From: an uncultured Candidatus Saccharibacteria bacterium
Lineage (GTDB): Bacteria > Patescibacteriota > Saccharimonadia > Saccharimonadales > Saccharimonadaceae
Length of the DNA stretch: 64,000 nt
NCBI GenBank assembly: GCA_937859515.1
Contig: CALMAK010000021.1
Location: 1-64,000, forward strand
Reading direction: 5' to 3'
Shown here: in pieces, positions 59,787 through 64,000 of the stretch
How the letters are laid out: each line of letters opens with the position of its first letter
How positions within the stretch are numbered: the first letter of the stretch is position 1
The notes under the pieces: model-generated
The model's input: only the letters and a program-made list of their open reading frames with translations
Told to the model about the DNA's origin: nothing
Databases searched by the model: none
Position numbers and translations under genes: made by a program

Positions 59787-60829
59787 TAGAACTGCCTCAA
59801 AAAGTCTAACTTTGCCGACTCAAAATGCCGCACATCTTCAATACCATTCTTCATCATCACCAGACGGTCAATGCCAAGTCCCCAAGCAAAACCGGTATAT
59901 TCAGTTGGGTCGATGCCTGCCGCCTTCAATACATTCGGATGGATCATGCCGCAACCAATCAGCTCAATCCAGCCTTCAAAACTACAGACTTTACAGCCCG
60001 CCTTTTCGCAGAACGGACATGACAAGGCGAACTCAAATGAAGGCTCGGTAAATGGAAAATAAAATGGATTCGTGCGAATATCCAGCGCCTTGCCATAATA
60101 TTCTTCCAAAAATGTCTGCAACGTTGCGATAAGGTTGCCGATCGTTACTCCCTTGCTTACATACACGCCCTCAACTTGGTAGAATGTATGTTCATGCCGA
60201 GCGTCAAGATCTTCGTTACGAAATACGCGATCAGGCACAACCACTGCAATCGGTTCACCGTTCATCAGATTCTCTTTGTATTTTTTCAATACACGATTCT
60301 GCATAGTACTGGTGTGTGCAGGGGCCACCAATGGTTCACCAGATTGGTCAGTCTCAACAGTCTGAAACGTATCGTAATCGTCTCGCGCTGGATGACCTTT
60401 TGGAAAATTCAATGCATCAAACATATGATAGGTATCATCGATCTCACGCGAATCTTCAATGACAAATCCCATACGTTCAAAAATACCCGAAAGCTTGCGA
60501 ATTTCCCGCATCAGCGGGTGAACACTGCCGCTCTCAGTCGGCAACAATGACACCGGACCAGCGTTAACATCCCACGGCGCCGTCACATCGATTGGTGCGG
60601 GTTGATTAGCATTTTCTAATGCCAACTCGCGCTGTTCAATCACACCAGCCAACTCCTGGCGCAGCTCATTGAGCTGCTTGCCAAATCCAGAACGCTCTTC
60701 TGGTGGCAATGTCGGGATAATCGCCGCAATGCTTTTTAACTCGGGTGCCCTCAGAATGTCTCGAGGGCTATCGCTCTCCGCAATCTGCGACAGCAATGTT
60801 GTTCGAACAGAATCAATTGTATCAGCCAT
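59786..60829 (-). CDS. pheS: phenylalanine--tRNA ligase subunit alpha
   Basis: This is the catalytic alpha subunit of PheRS. The 347-aa protein has an N-terminal coiled coil, class II motif 2 around FRNEDLDARHEHTFYQVEG, PSFEFALSCPFCEKAGC, and motif 3 GFAWGLGIDRLVMMKNGI. The cysteine-containing insert (CPFCEKAGCKVCSFEGW) resembles a zinc-binding CxxC-x4-CxxC loop and is not in the E. coli type. TATAAT lies 8 bases before ATG: leaderless. It heads the operon pheS-mazG-HIT-pheT. Confidence 0.95.
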   Translation of the reverse strand: MADTIDSVRTTLLSQIAESDSPRDILRAPELKSIAAIIPTLPPEERSGFGKQLNELRQELAGVIEQRELALENANQPAPIDVTAPWDVNAGPVSLLPTESGSVHPLMREIRKLSGIFERMGFVIEDSREIDDTYHMFDALNFPKGHPARDDYDTFQTVETDQSGEPLVAPAHTSTMQNRVLKKYKENLMNGEPIAVVVPDRVFRNEDLDARHEHTFYQVEGVYVSKGVTIGNLIATLQTFLEEYYGKALDIRTNPFYFPFTEPSFEFALSCPFCEKAGCKVCSFEGWIELIGCGMIHPNVLKAAGIDPTEYTGFAWGLGIDRLVMMKNGIEDVRHFESAKLDFLRQF

Positions 60830-60868
60830 ATTCTTATATTATATCACTGGTGGAGCCGATTGAAACGC

Positions 60869-61111
60869 CTAATATCCGCGCGTACTAGCAATTACCAACC
60901 AAATCGTAACAACAATTGCCGCAATGCCGACAATAAGCCACACCAAGGCAAGACTCGTCGTCTGTTTTGTCCCCTCAATATATCGTGAATCTTCAATACC
61001 ATCTGGTAAATCAGCTGGCTCTGCTTTCTTGCGTGCTTTCTCTTGTAATTCGGCTGCTATTCTCTCTTGCAATTCGGTACGATTCTGATTTTGGTTCACA
61101 TGTAATGCCAT
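60869..61111 (-). CDS. small membrane protein, 80 aa
   Basis: No family is recognised. A charged N-terminal region (RTELQERIAAELQEKARKKA) precedes one hydrophobic C-terminal helix (about residues 52-75, LALVWLIVGIAAIVVTIWLVIA), so it is likely tail-anchored. TACAAT (61119-61124) is 7 bases before the ATG at 61109-61111, which supports that start over the ATG at 61132 that would contain the promoter. It is divergent from the aquaporin gene. Confidence 0.65.
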   Translation of the reverse strand: MALHVNQNQNRTELQERIAAELQEKARKKAEPADLPDGIEDSRYIEGTKQTTSLALVWLIVGIAAIVVTIWLVIASTRGY

Positions 61112-61118
61112 AACCCCC

Positions 61119-61160
61119 ATTGTATCACTCATGTTTATTTACAAATAGATATGCTATACT
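61119..61160. promoter_or_regulatory. divergent promoters of the small membrane gene and the aquaporin gene
   Basis: Minus-strand TACAAT (61119-61124) gives a leaderless small gene. Plus-strand TATACT (61155-61160) with TGC before it (extended -10) gives the aquaporin mRNA a leader of about 36 bases with AAAGGAGGG. Confidence 0.65.
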
Positions 61161-61202
61161 TGCCTCACAAGTTTCATAACAGTTATTAAAGGAGGGAAAC
61201 TT

Positions 61203-62099
61203 ATGGCTACCAGTAAATCTGGTTCAACCAAAAAGACCACGGCAAAAAAGTCGTCGTCTCGTACAACTGCAACAAAAGTAACAACCGTCAAGGCAGCTAC
61301 TGCACCAAGCAAGCCATCTGTATTTAAGAAGGCATCAGGCGAACCTAACTATCCTGCAATTATCATTGCGGAAGTTATCGGTACATTCGTACTAACACTC
61401 GTCGCGCTTCTGACACTACAACAATTCGCTGCACTATATGTTGGTCTTACCGTCGCCGTGCTCGTACTTGCGGTTGGCGCCGTATCTGGCGCACACCTCA
61501 ACCCAGCAGTGACTTTCGGCCTCTGGGCTGCGCGTCGCCTCAAGACAGTGCTTGTACCTGTATACTGGGTTGCTCAATTCGTTGGCGCAATCCTTGCCAT
61601 ACTTGTACTTAACTCCGTATCTAACAATGGTTACGGTCTCGACTTTGGCAACTTCACAAGCCTCAACTGGGGTGTCACTGCCGTCGAGATTATCGGTACT
61701 GCCGTCTTCTTGTTCGGCCTTATTGCTGCCGTTAGCAACGATAAGCTTTCACAAGTTGGCAAGGCCTTCGGTGTTGGTCTTGCACTCACCGTTGGTATTC
61801 TGGTATCAGGTTCAGTCTTCTCGACGCTTCAAAGCAGTGTCGACACGTCAAATGTTGATGTCAGTAAGTCAGAAACCATCCCACGTGAATACCTCGTTAA
61901 GGGCGCAACGCTGAACCCAGCCGTTGCATTGGCTTCAACCGAAAATACCCCAAGCCAGTTGAGTGGCTACGGTGCAACCGAAGAAGAAGATAAGTTCAGC
62001 CGCCTTGGCCTTGAAGTTATCATCGGAACACTCGTTGGTGCAGCACTTGGTACAAACTTATACCTATTGCTTGCCTACGTGAACCGTCAGCAAAGCTAG
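61203..62099 (+). CDS. MIP family aquaporin / glycerol channel
   Basis: This 298-aa membrane channel has six helices plus the two half-helix NPA motifs: SGAHLNPAVTFG and KGATLNPAVALA. The N-terminal 45 residues are a Lys/Thr/Ser/Ala-rich soluble extension (KSGSTKKTTAKKSSSRTT) not typical of the family. The second half carries an insert around SSVDTSNVDVSKSET before the second NPA. It allows water or small-solute flow across the cytoplasmic membrane; selectivity cannot be read. AAAGGAGGG lies 6 bases before ATG, the strongest ribosome-binding site in the window. A strong terminator follows. Confidence 0.92.
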   Translation: MATSKSGSTKKTTAKKSSSRTTATKVTTVKAATAPSKPSVFKKASGEPNYPAIIIAEVIGTFVLTLVALLTLQQFAALYVGLTVAVLVLAVGAVSGAHLNPAVTFGLWAARRLKTVLVPVYWVAQFVGAILAILVLNSVSNNGYGLDFGNFTSLNWGVTAVEIIGTAVFLFGLIAAVSNDKLSQVGKAFGVGLALTVGILVSGSVFSTLQSSVDTSNVDVSKSETIPREYLVKGATLNPAVALASTENTPSQLSGYGATEEEDKFSRLGLEVIIGTLVGAALGTNLYLLLAYVNRQQS

Positions 62100-62120
62100 T
62101 CAATTTGTTGCACACAAATA

Positions 62121-62151
62121 AATAACCCCGCCGTGATTAGGCGGGGTTATT
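62121..62151. terminator. bidirectional terminator between aquaporin and rmuC
   Basis: AATAACCCCGCC and GGCGGGGTTATT form a perfect 12-bp stem with a 7-base loop, with A/T tracts on both sides, serving both convergent genes. Confidence 0.93.
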
Positions 62152-62162
62152 TATTTACCCTT

Positions 62163-63236
62163 CTACCCTTCGCTGCTGGACGTCGGTTTATCGAGCAGTA
62201 ACGGATCAATTGACTCAGCACCACCAGATATCTTTACCACGTCTTTATCAACACGCGCCAACTGTTTATGTGCATTATTGTAATGACCAACTGTCGCACC
62301 AAGGCTCGTACCTAGCTTTTGCATATAGCCATCAAAGCCTTTCAGATGCTTACCTAACTGCTCGACGTTATGACGAATCACCTCAGTATCCTTCTGAATC
62401 TCAAGACTGTTCAACCCCTGTGAGATAATCTGCAACATCGCACTCAGTGTACTTGGCCCCACAATTGTCACCTTCTTGTCAACCGCCGCGTACTGCATCA
62501 GGTCACGGCCATTCACGCCTGCTGCACCAACTTTGTTAGCCAACAGATCATAGTAAATCGCCTCTGATGGAATAAACATCAGCGCCTGACCTAATGTTCC
62601 CTTACGCGTATTGATATATTTCGCTGTCTCATCAATACGCTTTTTTAGATCATCCTTAAAAGCCTTTTCCAGCCCCGCACGATCCTCTGCCTTTGCTTCA
62701 ATCATACGGTTATAATTCTCAAGACTAAACTTGCTATCAACTGGCAGTATCTTATCGTCAAGATGAATCACTGCATCAACAATAAGCCCTTCTCCCATTT
62801 TGTATTGCAGCTCAAATGCACCCGGCGGCAGCATATTTTCCAAAATTTGCTTTAAATAAAATTCGCCCAACACGCCTCGCTGCTTTGGGTTTGCCAGTAC
62901 ATTCTGTAACGTCTTCAGCTCATCCGCCACATCAACGACACGGCGATTCGTCTCATCCAGCTTGGTCAAGCGTTGTGTTACGTCGGCAACCAGCCTAGCG
63001 CTCTCGCCAAGCTGCTTTTGCATACTAGTTTGCATCGACGTTGCATTTCGCTCCAACTTATCACCAAGTGTTTGCTGCAATCCCGCAATCGATCGTGACA
63101 GTTCGGTGACATCCGCCTTCACCATATCTACTGCGCTTGACTGCCTCATATCATTCATTTTTTGTACCAATACAAAGAGCCCTACGCCCATCACGCCAAT
63201 CATTGCGATCAGTAAAATAATAAGTATAACTTCCAT
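62163..63236 (-). CDS. rmuC: DNA recombination protein RmuC
   Basis: RmuC-family proteins are membrane-anchored, coiled-coil, nuclease-like proteins linked to limiting DNA inversion. The 357-aa protein has an N-terminal helix (residues 3-25), a coiled coil (about 28-110), and the RmuC core with VDAVIHLDDKILPVDSKFSLENY and FIPSEAIYYDLL. TACACT (63243-63248) lies 6 bases before ATG: leaderless. Confidence 0.93.
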   Translation of the reverse strand: MEVILIILLIAMIGVMGVGLFVLVQKMNDMRQSSAVDMVKADVTELSRSIAGLQQTLGDKLERNATSMQTSMQKQLGESARLVADVTQRLTKLDETNRRVVDVADELKTLQNVLANPKQRGVLGEFYLKQILENMLPPGAFELQYKMGEGLIVDAVIHLDDKILPVDSKFSLENYNRMIEAKAEDRAGLEKAFKDDLKKRIDETAKYINTRKGTLGQALMFIPSEAIYYDLLANKVGAAGVNGRDLMQYAAVDKKVTIVGPSTLSAMLQIISQGLNSLEIQKDTEVIRHNVEQLGKHLKGFDGYMQKLGTSLGATVGHYNNAHKQLARVDKDVVKISGGAESIDPLLLDKPTSSSEG

Positions 63237-63261
63237 GACACTAGTGTATCACGGAGCCACT

Positions 63262-63744
63262 CTACAAAAAGGCGACCCAGCGTAAGATAAGCGCCGCAAC
63301 AATCGCCAGAACCACCGCCAGCATCGTTGAGCGAAGTCGCAAAATCCATGTAAATAACACATATCCTAACAGAAAGAGACCCGTTGTCCATGCCAATCCT
63401 TCAATCCATGACAATACGCTCGTTAGCGTCTGCAAACCCCAAAACGACAGCACTACCGCCAGCACCACCCACAGCGCATGACGAACATGCAAACGAATCA
63501 ATGTAATAGCACCGACAATTGCCGTAACGATAATGGCTAGGTTACCTGCAACAGCCCCCGACTTGCCACATGCCTGCAGGGCAGAATCACGACACAACAA
63601 AGGGTCAATCACAAAACTACCCAGCACCCACGCAATAATCCATGTCAAAATACCAAGACTGGCACCAATTGCTGCAATCACCAGCCAATTGTATGTACCA
63701 CTTACGTACCGATCACCCTTTGGTTGTATTATTACTTTTGCCAT
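63262..63744 (-). CDS. polytopic membrane protein, 160 aa
   Basis: No family is recognised. About five hydrophobic segments follow a short polar N-terminus (MAKVIIQPKGDRYVSGTY). A loop after the first helix holds two cysteines (LLCRDSALQACGKSG), which could form a disulfide outside. The start at 63742-63744 is preferred over 63765 because AAGGATAGG lies just upstream and TACAAT (about 63774-63779) gives a short leader. It is upstream of rmuC by 25 bases; rmuC has its own promoter. Confidence 0.65.
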   Translation of the reverse strand: MAKVIIQPKGDRYVSGTYNWLVIAAIGASLGILTWIIAWVLGSFVIDPLLCRDSALQACGKSGAVAGNLAIIVTAIVGAITLIRLHVRHALWVVLAVVLSFWGLQTLTSVLSWIEGLAWTTGLFLLGYVLFTWILRLRSTMLAVVLAIVAALILRWVAFL

Positions 63745-63820
63745 ATCACCTATCCTTATATTCAATTTAAATATATTGTACTACGTTATTGAAAATAAGC
63801 CAAAATAATTGTATACACGC

Positions 63821-64000
63821 TTATGCTTTACGTGGCCGCCTGACGTGATCTCGTTGTAGATACCATAACCCACCAATACACGCCACAATGACTCCAGCCA
63901 CAACATCCAGTGGCGTATGCACCAGCGCCAATACTCGTCCAACACACACCACAACAACCAATACCATCATCAGCACAGTCAGCCACTTAGTCCGCGTCTC
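63821..64000 (-). CDS. PAP2-family phosphatase, C-terminal fragment
   Basis: The last 59 codons of a minus-strand gene are cut by the window end. Two hydrophobic helices flank the block VGRVLALVHTPLDVVAGVIV, which fits motif 3 of PAP2 lipid phosphatases (R-x5-H-x3-D), the site of the catalytic His. The tail is basic. It probably dephosphorylates undecaprenyl or other lipid pyrophosphates at the membrane. The first helices and motifs 1-2 lie outside the window. Confidence 0.78.
   Translation of the reverse strand, partial: ETRTKWLTVLMMVLVVVVCVGRVLALVHTPLDVVAGVIVACIGGLWYLQRDHVRRPRKA

Noticed and set aside
1-64000. UGA decoded as glycine (code 25, as in SR1/Gracilibacteria)
   Set aside because: Several well-bounded genes end with TGA, for example the HNH nuclease (20170), the gene before gatB (36646) and both GC-rich genes, and the core genes contain no internal TGA.
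1-64000. CRISPR arrays, insertion sequences or prophage genes
   Set aside because: No regularly spaced repeats, transposase, integrase or phage structural genes were seen. The only element-like features are the inverted-repeat cassette and the RnhB-YraN linker segment.

Overview
The window reads as a chromosomal segment of a small-genome Candidate Phyla Radiation bacterium, most likely Candidatus Saccharibacteria (TM7). This is inferred from gene content and style, not from an rRNA gene, because none is present. The signs are: core genes packed with 1-20 base gaps or overlaps; type IV pilin and PilB genes in a cell-wall-bearing organism (PBP1a); no amino-acid, nucleotide or lipid biosynthesis genes; secreted nuclease and peptidase genes that suggest scavenging; and the standard code with TGA as stop, which argues against the UGA=Gly lineages. 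Base composition is mid-range (about half GC), with two striking GC-rich exceptions. No rRNA, CRISPR, IS element or phage gene was seen. No gene-free stretch exceeds about 230 bases.

Layout. 0-8 kb: a truncated tRNA-Leu, an unknown gene, then recG/PLC-like gene/rsmD, a pilin-like gene, a PMM-like HAD phosphatase, and tyrS with a YibE/F gene. 8-20 kb: PBP1a convergent with a YacL-like PIN-TRAM protein, radA, a membrane HExxH protein, clpC with a CIRCE operator, a pilin fused to a FISUMP domain, nusA, and a membrane protein. 20-29 kb: a secreted HNH nuclease and aminopeptidase N fired from one palindromic promoter, a TsaC-like gene, a GC-rich cassette bounded by inverted repeats, an RNase HII-YraN fusion, a small membrane protein behind a structured RNA, rplS with a structured leader, and pilB. 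29-43 kb: a SpoU methylase, dnaE, a gatCAB/nudix/galU operon carrying an extra HEPN-like gene, a DEAD-box helicase, and uvrB. 43-51 kb: an eight-gene sugar-phosphate operon (rpiB, rpe, split transketolase, class II aldolase, two PfkB kinases, LOG-like), a second GC-rich gene, and gapA. 51-64 kb: rel, ppa/nudix, a PLD protein, trxB, FKBP, pheS-mazG-HIT-pheT, an aquaporin-like channel, rmuC, a membrane protein and a truncated PAP2 phosphatase.

How the genes work together. The 42.4-51 kb block can interconvert pentose, tetrose and triose phosphates and feed GAPDH. No transaldolase is present, and an aldolase plus a PfkB kinase could replace it. GatCAB, TyrRS, PheRS, TsaC-like, RsmD, SpoU and L19 serve translation. 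RecG, RadA, UvrB, RNase HII, DnaE and RmuC serve replication and repair. PilB and two prepilins point to a type IV pilus machine whose other parts lie elsewhere.

Expression signals. About eighteen genes have a -10 box (TATAAT, TACAAT, TATACT, TACACT) only 6-9 bases before the start codon, so their mRNAs should be leaderless. A minority, including both GC-rich genes, have true leaders with Shine-Dalgarno sequences. The most unusual items are the inverted-repeat GC-rich cassette (24.0-24.7 kb), its promoter-matched partner gene (49.5-50.0 kb), the structured RNA at 26.47-26.60 kb, and a compact multi-helix intergenic structure at 54.67-54.77 kb.
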